A stretch of 64,000 bases of DNA from UBA7446 sp038143535. Its GTDB lineage: Bacteria; Bacteroidota; Bacteroidia; Flavobacteriales; Flavobacteriaceae. The translations under genes were made by a program, and so were the position numbers. Shown here piece after piece: positions 8,341 through 18,308 of this stretch. Each line of letters begins with the position of its first letter. Position 1 is the stretch's first letter. The notes below the pieces were generated by a model, which did no database searches, was not told the origin of the DNA, and was given only the letters and a program-made list of their open reading frames with translations. The stretch spans positions 620,001 through 684,000 of the forward strand of contig JAYQMD010000001.1 of the NCBI GenBank assembly GCA_038143535.1. The letters are read 5' to 3'.

Positions 8341-10382
8341 CACTTCCATTTGTAAATCGTGAATTGAGCTGGTTAGACTTTAACCGACGTGTTTTGCAAG
8401 AGGCGCAAGACGAAAGCGTTCCGTTGATTGAACGGGTTCGTTTTATAGGAATTTTTTCAAATAATCTGGATGAGTTTTTTAAAGTGCGCTACGCAACGGT
8501 GAAACGTATTGCCCAGATGGAAGCAGGTTCTAACGCGGCTGAGACTACCAATGCGGAAGCGCTGCTACAAGAGATTACCCAAAAGACAATTGCACTTCAA
8601 GACGAAAGCTTTCAAACCATACAGCAGCTAACAGCTGCTTTAGCAGAAGAGAACATCTTTATTTTAGATGAGACAGCTCTCGATGAAGAGCAAGTTGAAT
8701 TTGTACATGCTTTTTTTACTCAAAAAGTAAGTCCGTCTTTGCTCACCATACTGATAAATGACAACAGTATGTTGCCTAGCAATAGGGGAAACAACGCCTT
8801 TTTAGTCGCTCGTATCGAACAAGAAGATGGCAGTTCACAGTTTGCACTGATTCAAATGCCAACAGACCTTGGGCGCTTTGTTGTATTACCTGCTCGTGAC
8901 GGAAAGCAGTATGTGATGTTGCTAGACGATCTTATACGTCACCAAATGCAACACATTTTTCAAATACTATCTCCTGCCAGCATTAAGGCGCACATGGTAA
9001 AGTTTACACGTGATGCAGAGCTTGATTTTGATGACGACATTAACATGAGTTATATTGAAAAAGTAGCTTCAAGTGTTCGTGACAGGGTTGAGGGAGATCC
9101 TGTTCGTTTTGTTTACGACAAAAATATTGACGATGATACCCTGGAGATTTTATTGGAAAAATTTCAAATTGGTTCAAGAGACAGTGTAATTCCTGGCGGT
9201 CGCTATCACAACAGGAGGGACTATATCAAGTTCCCTAGTTTGGGACGCCATGATTTACTTTACGACAAAAAACCGCCATTGCCTATTGCAGGCTTTTCTT
9301 TAAAAAAAAGTATTTTATCGCAAATAAGTCAGCGTGACTTTTTGCAGTTCGCACCTTACCACAGCTTTGCATATGTTATTGATTTTTTAAGAGAGGCTTC
9401 GCTCGATCCAAAAGTTAAGAGCATTTTCATTACTATCTACCGTTTGTCAAGTGTGTCTCATGTAGCAAATGCACTAGTTCAGGCAGCACGGAATGGTAAG
9501 CAAGTAACCGTTCAAATTGAGTTACAAGCACGTTTTGATGAGGCTGCCAATATTCGCTATGCTGAGATGCTTAAAAATGAAGGCGTTCGTCTGATTTTTG
9601 GTATTCCGAGTTTAAAGGTGCATTCCAAGACTTGTTTAATTCAACGCCAAGAAGGGGATAAGCTCAAGCGCTACGGTTTTATAAGCACAGGGAATTTTAA
9701 CGAGTCCACCGCCCGTGTCTATACCGATTACACGCTTTTTACTGCCAATCAGCAAATTTTAAAAGAAGTCAATAAAGTGTTTACTTTTTTAGAAAAAAGC
9801 TATAAAACACCCATCCACAAACACCTGTTGATTTCTCCATTCTCTACTTCAACCGGTCTCAAAGAACGTATTGCCCGTGAAATGGCATTGGCACAAGCGG
9901 GTAAAAACGCACTCATACGCATTAAAATAAATAACATCACCAACTACGACATGGTTGCTGTACTCTACGAAGCCAGTCAGGCGGGCGTTCAAATACGAAT
10001 GATTGTTCGTGGTATCTGTTGTTTGGTACCTGGCGTCCCAGGTATCAGTGAAAATATTGAAGTTATCAGTGTAGTTGATCGGTATTTAGAGCATCCACGA
10101 ATGGTAATTTTTGAAAACAGTGGTGAGAGAGAAATACTTATTTCTTCTGCCGACTGGATGACCCGTAACTTAGATAACCGCGTTGAAGTAACCTGTCCTA
10201 TCTATGACAAAGACGTACAACAAGAGCTTGTAGATACTTTTGAGTTGAGTTGGAATGACAATGTAAAGGCACGTTGGGTAAATGATGGCGCTAAACCTGT
10301 TTATCGCAATAATGGTGCTGCTCCGCTGCGCTCACAAGAGGCTACCTATTCATATTATCAAAATAAACTAAACATCCCTTGA
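8337..10382 (+). CDS. ppk: Polyphosphate kinase 1
   Basis: Reversibly polymerises ATP gamma-phosphate into polyphosphate via a phosphohistidine. 681 aa, full length. It shows the N-terminal FVNRELSWLDFNRRVLQEA, the catalytic-His region LKVHSKTCLI near residue 424 and FISTGNFNESTA near 447. A second PLD-like domain has RGICCLVPG near 560. The start is GTG in a GTGA overlap with the sixA-like gene; the downstream ppx overlaps by TTGA. The three genes form one tightly coupled operon. Confidence 0.96.
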   Translation: MTLPFVNRELSWLDFNRRVLQEAQDESVPLIERVRFIGIFSNNLDEFFKVRYATVKRIAQMEAGSNAAETTNAEALLQEITQKTIALQDESFQTIQQLTAALAEENIFILDETALDEEQVEFVHAFFTQKVSPSLLTILINDNSMLPSNRGNNAFLVARIEQEDGSSQFALIQMPTDLGRFVVLPARDGKQYVMLLDDLIRHQMQHIFQILSPASIKAHMVKFTRDAELDFDDDINMSYIEKVASSVRDRVEGDPVRFVYDKNIDDDTLEILLEKFQIGSRDSVIPGGRYHNRRDYIKFPSLGRHDLLYDKKPPLPIAGFSLKKSILSQISQRDFLQFAPYHSFAYVIDFLREASLDPKVKSIFITIYRLSSVSHVANALVQAARNGKQVTVQIELQARFDEAANIRYAEMLKNEGVRLIFGIPSLKVHSKTCLIQRQEGDKLKRYGFISTGNFNESTARVYTDYTLFTANQQILKEVNKVFTFLEKSYKTPIHKHLLISPFSTSTGLKERIAREMALAQAGKNALIRIKINNITNYDMVAVLYEASQAGVQIRMIVRGICCLVPGVPGISENIEVISVVDRYLEHPRMVIFENSGEREILISSADWMTRNLDNRVEVTCPIYDKDVQQELVDTFELSWNDNVKARWVNDGAKPVYRNNGAAPLRSQEATYSYYQNKLNIP

Positions 10383-11266
10383 GAATATCTAAATACGCTG
10401 CAATTGATATCGGCTCAAACGCGGTGCGTTTACTGGTCAGTAACGTTATTGAGCGTAAAAACAAACCAACACTTTTTACCAAAAATACCATGGTCCGCGT
10501 GCCCATTCGCTTGGGTCAGGACACCTTTACGCATGGTTCCATAGGAATGCCCAATCAAGAGCGTATGATTGACGCCATGCTTTCTTTTAAGAAGCTAATG
10601 GGTGTTCACGGAGTTTCTCATTATATGGCTTGTGCAACTTCTGCACTCCGAGAAGCTAAAAATGGTTCGGAATTGGCGAAACGTATTTTAAAAGAAACCG
10701 AAGTGGCAGTTGAAATCATTGATGGAAAGCGCGAGGCAGAAATCATTGCGATGACGGATTTATACGATGTTTTGAAACCGCATAAATCCTATCTGCTTGT
10801 CGACGTTGGAGGCGGAAGTACCGAACTGACGGTAATTGATCGCGGTAAAACCATTGCATCAAAGTCTTTTAAAATTGGTACCGTTCGCTTGCTTAACAAA
10901 ATGGTAACGGACAAAGAATTGGCATCCTACCAAAAGTGGATTGAAAAACACACCCATAAACTCGAGCGTCTTTCTGTAGTGGGCTCTGGCGGTACCATCA
11001 ACAAGGTTTTTAAGCTGTCGGGAGTACGAATGGGAAAACCACTTTCCTACATACTGCTTTCAGAGTATTATGAGTATTTAAGACAACTTACTCAAAAGGA
11101 GTTAATTGTTGATCTGAGGTTAAATCAAGATCGAGCAGACGTAATCGTACCTGCAGTTCATATCTATCTTTTGGCTATGAAACAGTCGGGTGCCAATAAG
11201 ATTTATGTTCCCAGAGTTGGTTTGGCAGACGGAATGGTTAAGCTTTTATACAAAGAGCTGCACTAG
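10379..11266 (+). CDS. ppx: Ppx/GppA-family exopolyphosphatase
   Basis: Actin-fold phosphatase acting on polyphosphate or pppGpp. 295 aa, the short form without the C-terminal HD domain. It shows AAIDIGSNAVRLLV at residues 7-20 and LLVDVGGGSTELTVI near 138. The TTG start overlaps the ppk stop, and no ATG exists before the conserved phosphate loop. Pairing with ppk favours polyphosphate as substrate. Confidence 0.9.
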   Translation: MRISKYAAIDIGSNAVRLLVSNVIERKNKPTLFTKNTMVRVPIRLGQDTFTHGSIGMPNQERMIDAMLSFKKLMGVHGVSHYMACATSALREAKNGSELAKRILKETEVAVEIIDGKREAEIIAMTDLYDVLKPHKSYLLVDVGGGSTELTVIDRGKTIASKSFKIGTVRLLNKMVTDKELASYQKWIEKHTHKLERLSVVGSGGTINKVFKLSGVRMGKPLSYILLSEYYEYLRQLTQKELIVDLRLNQDRADVIVPAVHIYLLAMKQSGANKIYVPRVGLADGMVKLLYKELH

Positions 11267-11280
11267 CAGGTGCCTATGCA

Positions 11281-13062
11281 TCAAAACTCTAGGTCAAATT
11301 TTTTCTTGAACTGTTTTAACGTCGGATTTTTTTCTGAAAGCGCCCTATACTTTTCTTCGTTGGTGTAGACAAATTTCTTTTCTTCTTTCATATCCAAATG
11401 TAATTTTAGCGTAAGTGCATCATTAGAAAGCTGATCGCGCAAATAAGTCATCAATTCATTGCTGTTTTTTTCGAGCTCAACACGGTTGGTGTCGTTTGGA
11501 ACGGCATAATGAATTTCTACTTTATTTTTCAATCTGGGTATGTCAAGTTGCAACAGGGCAACCATATTCTTTTCGCCATTAACGGCAATATTATCACTGA
11601 ATTTTTTCCAGTGAACCTCAATACTTTGTTGGTTTACTTCGTTGTCTCTTATCTCTTTGTCGTCAGTTGAAGAAACGACCTTATTCTTGTGTTCTTTTTG
11701 CACTTTTAGACTGGACAAGGACAGGCCTGAAACACCTTGTGAGGATAGGTCTAACTGGATGGTTTCCTCATTTTCTGGTATTTCAATAGCTTTTTCTGCC
11801 GGTTGGTCTTGATCATTAACCGTTTCGGTGGGCGTATCTGCCGCTTGTTTAGGTTCAATGACGGTTTTGGTCGCGGTTGCCAAAACTGGTTCGGCTATCT
11901 TTTCAGAAGTTGTCGAAGTGTCTACTGTCTCTTTTATGGGTGATCCTTTGGGCGGAACACTTCCATCAATGGGTTTTATGTAGGATTTACTGCTTTTTTT
12001 TTCGGCTTCGTTAAGCGAAGCCACTTGCATCAAACATAATTCTACTTGCAAATGGGGATGTAGGCTGTTTTTGTATTGAAGGGCGTATTTGTTGGTCAAA
12101 TCAAGTGCATCAAGTAAAAAGGTTTTTGGAATGCTTTTACCTTGTGCCATAAACGCAGCTTCTGTAGCTGCATCTACTTGTAACAATTGTGTTGTGCCTT
12201 CGTTTTGACACATCATCAAATCCCTAAAGTGCTTGGATAAGCCGTTGATAAAATGATAACCGTCAAAGCCTAGTTCTAACAACTCATTAAATCTTAAGAC
12301 ACTATTGTGCAAATCGCCCTTATGCAGCAGTTCTGTAATGCCCAAATAGCTGTCATAGTCCAATATATTTAAGTTAAGCGAAACATGCTTGGCAGTAAGC
12401 TTTTCGCCAGCATAACTTATCATCCTGTCAAATATGGATAGCGCATCTCGCATGGCACCGTCTGCTTTCTGAGCAATGAGGTGTAAGGCTTGGTCTTCAG
12501 CAGCTACGCTTTCACGTTCTGCGATCACTTTTAAATAATCTTGTGCGTCTTTTGGACTGATACGTTTAAAATCAAAAATCTGGCATCTCGACAATATCGT
12601 AGGGATGATTTTTTGTTTTTCGGTAGTCGCAAGTATAAAAATGACGTGTTGAGGAGGCTCCTCTAATGTCTTAAGAAAGGCATTAAAAGCAGCAGTGCTT
12701 AGCATATGCACCTCATCGATGATGTAAACTTTGTAACTCCCTTTTTGAGGTGGAATTCGCACTTGTTCAATGAGACTTCTGATGTCATCAACAGAGTTAT
12801 TTGAGGCAGCATCAAGTTCAAACACATTGAATGCAAAATCCTCGTTTGGGTCAATATCGGTACCGAGACTGTTTATTTTTTTAGCAAATATGCGTGCGCA
12901 GGTAGTCTTGCCGACACCTCTTGGTCCACAGAAAAGCATCGCCTTGGCTATCTTACCTAAATCAATGGCATTTTGTAAGGTCTGTGTGATGGCTTGTTGA
13001 CCAACGACGTCCTTAAACGTCTGCGGTCTGTATTTTAAAGCCGATACTATAAATTCACCCAT
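11281..13062 (-). CDS. dnaX: DNA polymerase III gamma/tau subunit
   Basis: Clamp-loader AAA+ ATPase. 593 aa. It shows Walker A GPRGVGKTT near residues 46-54, Walker B IIDEVHML near 113, and the SRC sensor in ILSRCQIFDF near 158. The four zinc-binding cysteines found in E. coli DnaX between Walker A and the ELDAASN motif are absent. The middle third (about 365-480) is low-complexity linker, and the C-terminal tail would bind polymerase alpha. No A-rich slippery heptamer for gamma production was obvious. It ends 14 bases from the end of convergent ppx. Confidence 0.95.
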   Translation of the reverse strand: MGEFIVSALKYRPQTFKDVVGQQAITQTLQNAIDLGKIAKAMLFCGPRGVGKTTCARIFAKKINSLGTDIDPNEDFAFNVFELDAASNNSVDDIRSLIEQVRIPPQKGSYKVYIIDEVHMLSTAAFNAFLKTLEEPPQHVIFILATTEKQKIIPTILSRCQIFDFKRISPKDAQDYLKVIAERESVAAEDQALHLIAQKADGAMRDALSIFDRMISYAGEKLTAKHVSLNLNILDYDSYLGITELLHKGDLHNSVLRFNELLELGFDGYHFINGLSKHFRDLMMCQNEGTTQLLQVDAATEAAFMAQGKSIPKTFLLDALDLTNKYALQYKNSLHPHLQVELCLMQVASLNEAEKKSSKSYIKPIDGSVPPKGSPIKETVDTSTTSEKIAEPVLATATKTVIEPKQAADTPTETVNDQDQPAEKAIEIPENEETIQLDLSSQGVSGLSLSSLKVQKEHKNKVVSSTDDKEIRDNEVNQQSIEVHWKKFSDNIAVNGEKNMVALLQLDIPRLKNKVEIHYAVPNDTNRVELEKNSNELMTYLRDQLSNDALTLKLHLDMKEEKKFVYTNEEKYRALSEKNPTLKQFKKKFDLEF

Positions 13063-13128
13063 GAGGTAAATATAAACAAACTCATCTTTTTGTCCTATGA
13101 TAAATTAGAGACAAATGAGGGAATAGTG

Positions 13129-13136
13129 TATTTTTG
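13129..13136 (+). promoter_or_regulatory. -10 box TATTTTTG of rnpB
   Basis: TAnnTTTG match ending four bases before the first base of the RNase P P1 helix, the right spacing for transcription to start at the mature 5' end. Confidence 0.6.
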
Positions 13137-13140
13137 CATC

Positions 13141-13427
13141 GCAGGCCTCCTTATCGCTCCGCCTTGGCGGAGAGGAAAGTCCGGACACCATAGCGCAGCA
13201 TAGCGGGTAACGCCCGTCGTCTCGATTTAGGCGGGGTAGGACCAGTGCAACAGAAAGCAAGTACAGTTCGGCTGTAGTGAAACCAGGTAAACTCTATGCG
13301 GTGAAACGCCATGTAAACCAACGTTTAGGATAGCGCGTCCAAGTTGGAGGGTAGGCGGATAGAGCGTTGCAGCAATGCATCGCCTAGATTAATGATAAGG
13401 CACGACAGAATCCGGCTTATGGCCTGC
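13141..13427 (+). ncRNA. rnpB: RNase P RNA (class A)
   Basis: Catalytic RNA of RNase P. The conserved core GAGGAAAGTCCGGAC lies near 13171, CAGAAAGCAAG near 13251, GTGAAACGCC near 13301 and the 3' hallmark ACAGAATCCGGCTTAT near 13405. The ends pair as the P1 helix: GCAGGCC (13141-13147) with GGCCTGC (13421-13427). A T-run follows at 13428-13432, so P1 itself can act as terminator. Length of about 287 nt is short for the class. Confidence 0.93.
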
Positions 13428-13434
13428 TTTTTAT

Positions 13435-13845
13435 TTATTGGCACTTCTAAAGAGTCAATAATGCTCTCTTTGGGTTCCCACAGCTCCATTACATTCCTTT
13501 CTGGATCGAGAATATGCACAAACTTTCCATAGGGATAAGTACTTATTTCATCAATGATGGTAACACCAATGCTCTTTAATTTTTTTACCAGGGCTTCAAT
13601 TTCTTGAACTCGGTAATTAATCATAAAGTCTTTTTCGGAAGGCTCAAAGTACTACGTGTCGTTGGGAAAAATATTCCATTGTATGTATTTTTGCCTTTTC
13701 AGGATTCTTGGAATGAAGCATTTCAAAGGTTGCCCCGTAGGGATTTAGCACTAACCCAAGTTGGTTTTATACCAATTTTGAAGTTCATCTGCCGCTTTTG
13801 CTTTGATAAAAACACCACCAATACCTATTATTTTAGGTTCTTTTA
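13435..13845 (-). pseudogene. Decayed VOC (glyoxalase/bleomycin-resistance fold) gene
   Basis: Pieces of one VOC protein are read in order but in different frames. GIGGVFIKAKAADELQNWY starts near 13835. A shifted frame then reads LNPYGATFEMLHSKNPEKAK, and another reads WNIFPNDT, a stop, then YFEPSEKDF leading into MINYRVQEIEALVKKLK. The end, YGKFVHILDPERNVMELWEP, is the usual VOC C-terminus. At least two frameshifts and one stop are present, so this is real decay and not one sequencing error. The open frame runs on antisense through rnpB, with no meaning. Confidence 0.8.
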
Positions 13846-13883
13846 TTGTTAGGGGTTTACCTAATAAATGTGGCTTTTTTTAA

Positions 13884-14498
13884 TTAAACCCGCGCTTTTA
13901 ATAATGTTAAGGCATTTGGTCCTTCGTTAAACAGCAAATCTATTATGGATAAATTAGGGATAAATCCATTCTTGTCTTGAAAGACTTGGGTGTATCTGAT
14001 TATTATATCGTGTGTACTTTTTTTTTGCTCTATTTGCGCTCTAATGTCAATAGCGGCGTGTGTCCTTTCATAGCTTTCGGTGTACTGTATCGTAGGTTCC
14101 CAGCCCAACAACTTTAGCAATAGCTCAAAATAGGCTTTGTTGAAGGAGTACAGCGATAAAAAGTCAGTTTTGTAAAGAATAGCCAAGTCATCTTCATAAA
14201 ATTCGAAATAGGGAGAGGATCTATAGGCCGATTGTATGGACTTCCAATGTTGCATTTGCCATGCAAAACTGTTTTCTATTTCAACCGTGTGGTAGTATTG
14301 ACGTCCTATTACTCCAAGGTGCCTCACAGGGATGGAAAGCATTAGTTTTCCGTTTGCGCCGTGTATGTGCGTTCTGTTCCGTTGGGTTTGCTTTTGATAA
14401 TAATCGTATTGCTCTATGATAATTGTTTGTGCAGTTGTCATAAACGCCCACAAGCCAATGGAACCCGTATATGCTAAAGGGGCAACAACGGTACTCAT
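13884..14498 (-). CDS. WbqC-like family protein
   Basis: 204 aa. It shows the family pattern IIIEQYDYYQKQTQRNRTHI near residues 27-46 and the Ser/Pro block LMLSIPVRH near 52. WbqC-like proteins occur beside sugar-modification loci and their reaction is not firmly known. It is the last gene of the parA-to-wbqC operon and starts directly after the lepB stop, with no spacer. Confidence 0.8.
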   Translation of the reverse strand: MSTVVAPLAYTGSIGLWAFMTTAQTIIIEQYDYYQKQTQRNRTHIHGANGKLMLSIPVRHLGVIGRQYYHTVEIENSFAWQMQHWKSIQSAYRSSPYFEFYEDDLAILYKTDFLSLYSFNKAYFELLLKLLGWEPTIQYTESYERTHAAIDIRAQIEQKKSTHDIIIRYTQVFQDKNGFIPNLSIIDLLFNEGPNALTLLKARV

Positions 14499-16196
14499 TT
14501 ATGCTTTTTTAGAACGTCTTCTGTACCAAGCAATACCTTGCCAGATGGCTATAAAGGCCGCAAAATACCAGCGATATGAAACAGGTTTTCCTGAGCCACC
14601 AACCGTCGTAAAGACCCTTTCCCAACGTATCTTCCAATTTCGCAATCCGTCCATGAATCCATCAATGCTCATCCATATAAAAACAGGTTTGCCAACAATG
14701 TGATCTTCGGGAACAAATCCCCAAAAGCGACTGTCTTCTGAACGGTGACGGTTGTCGCCCATCATCCAATAATAGTCTTGCTTAAAGGTATATGTGTCTA
14801 CCGTGAATCCATTAATTTTAATGTCGTCACCACTAAGTTCAAGATCATTTAATTCATAATCAGATATAATTTTTTTGTAGAGTGCCCCATTCTTTGAATT
14901 TAGTTGAACGGTCACCCCCTTTCTAGGCATTACCAAAGGTCCAAATTGATCTTCATTCCAGTTGTAACGAACGTTGTTAGGAAAATAAGAATCGTTATAG
15001 GTTCTCTTGGAATTGATTTTTCTTTTCAGACTGTCTAATGTCACCACACTTGGTAATTCTTCAGCTTCTTTTAGTGTTAGAAATAAGCTTTTTTGGGTTT
15101 CCAACAACTCCTTGGCTTGAATGCGGTATTGTTGCACAACGTTTAGCGGCAAACCTTTAGACCCAGTAAGCACTTGATAATTACTCGGATCTGGATTGGC
15201 AATCATCAACAAATGCGGTCTTAATGCATCAAGTATGGGTTGAGAGATATTTGTTATTAAAAATTTTCGTGTAAGGTCGTCATAACCTGCATTGATGAGC
15301 CTTCTTGCGGAGATGCCCTTTGCATTGTAAGCTTTATAGCCAAAAATGGGCTTTGCTCGGTCAGGCATTATAGATTCCTTACCATTTATATATATGATGC
15401 CATCCTCTATGGTGAGTGTATCTCCTGGTATGGCAACACAACGTTTTACATAATTAGATTTTTTGTCAACAGGCTTTACAACGCCCGCCTCTTTCTTAAA
15501 GAATTGCCTTACGGTATCTGCGGGCCAACTGAAAACGACAATTTCGTTTCGTTTTATTTGCTGTAGTCCCGGAAGTCTCATGTAGGGGAGTTGTGGTTTT
15601 TTTAAATACGACCTTGTCTTTAGCAAAGGGATGGTATCATGAACCATGGGAAATGAAACCACCGTTTGTGGTGTTCGTGCGCCATAATGGAATTTGCTTA
15701 CCAATAGAAAATCGCCTACCAATAATGATTTTTCCAAAGACCCCGTTGGGATGATGTACGGTTGCATAAAATAAGCATGTACAACGGTAGCAATAACCAC
15801 CGCATAAACTGTTGATCCAATAAATTGACCAAATTTTGTTTTTGGAACAGTAGGTTGCTCTGGATTATATGTTACATCAGTGGCGTAGTTTATATAAAAG
15901 CCATAGAGCCCCAAGGTGGCCCATGCCAAAAAGGAGTCTGTCAATGAATCTTTACCAAACTTTCGTGCTGTTTCCACCCAAACTACTGGGAGCATTAACA
16001 GGTTTACAATAGGAAAATACAACAGGATAACCCACCACGCGGGTCGTCTAATGATACGAAGTAATATAACAGAGTTGTAGATGGGTACGGCTGCTAAAAA
16101 AGGTGCATACCCTGCTTTTTTATACAACCTCCACAGTTTAACAAACATGAGGAGTTGACAAAGCAAAACAAACAAAGCCCATTGAGATAAAGTCAT
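14499..16196 (-). CDS. lepB: Signal peptidase I, long Bacteroidota form
   Basis: Membrane serine/lysine peptidase that removes signal peptides. 565 aa. An N-terminal hydrophobic region (about 1-120) is followed by the anchor helix near 128-145. The Ser box is PTGSLEKSLLVGDFLLVSK near 150, the Lys box NYVKRCVAIPGD near 247 and box E GDNRHRSEDSRFWG near 477. A large insertion of about 200 aa separates the last two boxes, as in other Bacteroidota SPases. It overlaps dapB by 4 bases. Confidence 0.93.
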   Translation of the reverse strand: MTLSQWALFVLLCQLLMFVKLWRLYKKAGYAPFLAAVPIYNSVILLRIIRRPAWWVILLYFPIVNLLMLPVVWVETARKFGKDSLTDSFLAWATLGLYGFYINYATDVTYNPEQPTVPKTKFGQFIGSTVYAVVIATVVHAYFMQPYIIPTGSLEKSLLVGDFLLVSKFHYGARTPQTVVSFPMVHDTIPLLKTRSYLKKPQLPYMRLPGLQQIKRNEIVVFSWPADTVRQFFKKEAGVVKPVDKKSNYVKRCVAIPGDTLTIEDGIIYINGKESIMPDRAKPIFGYKAYNAKGISARRLINAGYDDLTRKFLITNISQPILDALRPHLLMIANPDPSNYQVLTGSKGLPLNVVQQYRIQAKELLETQKSLFLTLKEAEELPSVVTLDSLKRKINSKRTYNDSYFPNNVRYNWNEDQFGPLVMPRKGVTVQLNSKNGALYKKIISDYELNDLELSGDDIKINGFTVDTYTFKQDYYWMMGDNRHRSEDSRFWGFVPEDHIVGKPVFIWMSIDGFMDGLRNWKIRWERVFTTVGGSGKPVSYRWYFAAFIAIWQGIAWYRRRSKKA

Positions 16197-16912
16197 AATT
16201 TGGAGTATTGGGTTATGTTTAAAACATCTTTCATTGTAAAAATACCGCTTTTGCCGTTAACCCACTCTGCAGCAATAACTGCTCCCAAGGCAAAACCATC
16301 GCGATTGTGTGCAATATGCTCAATACTGATTTTGTCTGTTTCGGAGTTATATTCAACGGTATGCGTGCCGGGAACTTCTGGCAAGCGTGCTGCCCTAATA
16401 GGCAAATCCATTCCTTTTGCTTCTTCTTCCAATGCCCAAGTATTTTTGTCTATATGCGGTAAAATACCTTCTGCAAGTGTGATGGCTGTGCCACTAGGGG
16501 CGTCTAGCTTTTGGGTGTGGTGTATCTCTGTGAGGCTGGCATCATATTGTTTGTACTGCCCCATCATTTCCGCTAGTTTTTCGTTGAGTGCAAAAAATAT
16601 ATTTACTCCTAAACTAAAGTTTGAAGCATATAAAAAGGCTCCCTTTTTAGCAGCACACAATGATTCTATATCCGCGCGACTTTCAAGCCAGCCTGTTGTA
16701 CCGCAAACGACAGCTACCCCTTCGTCTAAGGCATGTGTGATGTTTGCTACTGCAGCAGACGGAACACTGAAGTTAATGGCTACTTCAGCACCATTTAGCG
16801 CATCTTTTGGATTGTCTATGTCTATGATGGCAACCACCTCGTGCCCTCTTGACTTTGCAATGCTTTCAATGGCCTTTCCCATTCTTCCGTAACCTAACAG
16901 GGCTATCTTCAT
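16193..16912 (-). CDS. dapB: 4-hydroxy-tetrahydrodipicolinate reductase
   Basis: NAD(P)H-dependent step of the lysine/diaminopimelate pathway. 239 aa. It shows the nucleotide-binding GYGRMGKAIE at residues 7-16, CGTTGW near 70, and the catalytic EIHHTQKLDAPSGTAI near 128 with the His-His-x-x-Lys pattern. Normal length. It stands inside the par-lepB operon, one base after the DUF5683 gene. Confidence 0.95.
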   Translation of the reverse strand: MKIALLGYGRMGKAIESIAKSRGHEVVAIIDIDNPKDALNGAEVAINFSVPSAAVANITHALDEGVAVVCGTTGWLESRADIESLCAAKKGAFLYASNFSLGVNIFFALNEKLAEMMGQYKQYDASLTEIHHTQKLDAPSGTAITLAEGILPHIDKNTWALEEEAKGMDLPIRAARLPEVPGTHTVEYNSETDKISIEHIAHNRDGFALGAVIAAEWVNGKSGIFTMKDVLNITQYSKL

Positions 16913-16913
16913 A

Positions 16914-17459
16914 TTAAAAAGTTAATGCGACCCGCATTCCCGCTACCGGTTGTGCACCAACAGGCGCAACATCGAAGTAGGGTTTTACAGTCAAATCGCT
17001 GTTTACATTGTATTGTTTTAAGTGTGCGTCGATATTGGCGTCCAAGATATTAAGAAAATAAAAGCCCAAGATAAAAATCATCGAGCGATCTCTGTTGCGT
17101 TTATAAAAGTCTTGACCATCTATTAGGCGGTCTGTACTTGCGATGATGTTTTGAAATTCATCATCGTTATATCCAGCGATTCTTCTTTTGTAAGCATTCC
17201 GGTATCGCAAATAGTTTTTGTGATTTTGATCGTAGGTATATATCGAAGCACCTATAGCTCCGTAAACAAGTGGAATTTTCCAATAGCGTTTGTTGTAGGC
17301 CTGTCCCAAGCCCGGAAGTACGGCAGAATAAAAAGCGGCTTTTGCAGGCCTTAAGGGGTCTTCGTTTTCTATTTTTTGCATGTCGTCTACGATAATTTGC
17401 TGTCCAAAGACAAAGCAACTGCAGCACCACACAAAAATGAATAGGACGAAACGCTTCAC
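16914..17459 (-). CDS. DUF5683 membrane-associated protein
   Basis: 181 aa with a signal peptide (residues 1-19, ending FGQQ). The block PAKAAFYSAVLPGLGQAYNK is followed by hydrophobic helices near 60-75 and 125-140, the DUF5683 signature. Function is unknown. Its position between parB and dapB is common in Flavobacteriia. Its ATG overlaps the last base of the parB stop. Confidence 0.8.
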   Translation of the reverse strand: MKRFVLFIFVWCCSCFVFGQQIIVDDMQKIENEDPLRPAKAAFYSAVLPGLGQAYNKRYWKIPLVYGAIGASIYTYDQNHKNYLRYRNAYKRRIAGYNDDEFQNIIASTDRLIDGQDFYKRNRDRSMIFILGFYFLNILDANIDAHLKQYNVNSDLTVKPYFDVAPVGAQPVAGMRVALTF

Positions 17460-18307
17460 TATTTTAATTTTTTACGAATGTTTTTGAACTCTTTTTCAGA
17501 AGCGAAAGAAATGATGATTTTACCTGCGCCGTTCTTGTCAACTGTGGTTTGCACGGGTGCATCGAAAAAGTTTTTAATTGAATCTACGTATTTTGATGTA
17601 TAATTTTCGGCTGGAGCGGTTTTGGACTGTTTAGGCTTTACGGCTTGTTCTGTAGCCCTTACCGACAGCCCTGTTGACACAATTTTTTTATACAGTTTTA
17701 ATTGCTCTTGTTTATTCGCAACACTGAGTAATGCACGTCCGTGTCCCATGCTGACAAAACCGTCTCTAATACCCGATTGAATGATAGGATCAAGGTTTAA
17801 TAGGCGCAAGTAATTGGTAACTGTCGATCGCTTTTTTCCAACGCGTTTACTCATTTGCTCTTGCGTTAGTTCAATTTCGTTGATAAGTCTGTCGTAGCTC
17901 AACGCAATTTCAATGGGATCCAAATCATCTCTTTGGATGTTTTCAACCAATGCCATTTCCAATGATTCTTGATCGTTTGCAAGACGAACAAAAGCAGGAA
18001 TGGATTTTAGGTTGATGGATTGTGAAGCCCTGAAGCGGCGCTCACCAGAAACCAATTGATAGCTGTTGTCTTTGAGTTTACGTACCGTTATGGGCTGGAT
18101 AATGCCCAACTCAGCAATGGACGAAGCCAGTTCTGCTAAAGTATCAGGATTAAACTGCGTTCGTGGCTGAAAAGGATTAGTTTCGATTTGATTTAAGGGA
18201 AGTTCAATGACCTTTCCTTCTACGCTGCCTTGAACAAGATTTTCATCTGTTGGGAGTAGTGCTGATAGCCCACGTCCCATGGCTTGCCGTTTTTTTGCTT
18301 TTGCCAT
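17459..18307 (-). CDS. parB: Chromosome partitioning protein ParB
   Basis: CTP-dependent parS-binding protein. 282 aa. It shows the N-terminal basic start with MGRGLSALLP, the ParB/Srx motif NPFQPRTQF near 43, the CTPase box SGERRFRAS near 86 and an HTH around MSKRVGKKRSTVTNYLRL near 158. The C-terminal dimerisation part is short. No parS-like GTTTCACGTGAAAC palindrome was seen in the window. It starts 1 base after parA. Confidence 0.95.
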   Translation of the reverse strand: MAKAKKRQAMGRGLSALLPTDENLVQGSVEGKVIELPLNQIETNPFQPRTQFNPDTLAELASSIAELGIIQPITVRKLKDNSYQLVSGERRFRASQSINLKSIPAFVRLANDQESLEMALVENIQRDDLDPIEIALSYDRLINEIELTQEQMSKRVGKKRSTVTNYLRLLNLDPIIQSGIRDGFVSMGHGRALLSVANKQEQLKLYKKIVSTGLSVRATEQAVKPKQSKTAPAENYTSKYVDSIKNFFDAPVQTTVDKNGAGKIIISFASEKEFKNIRKKLK

Positions 18308-18308
18308 A

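Noticed and set aside
16200..16892. 230-codon plus-strand ORF opposite dapB
   Set aside because: It is an antisense shadow: dapB has full family motifs on the other strand and the operon context.
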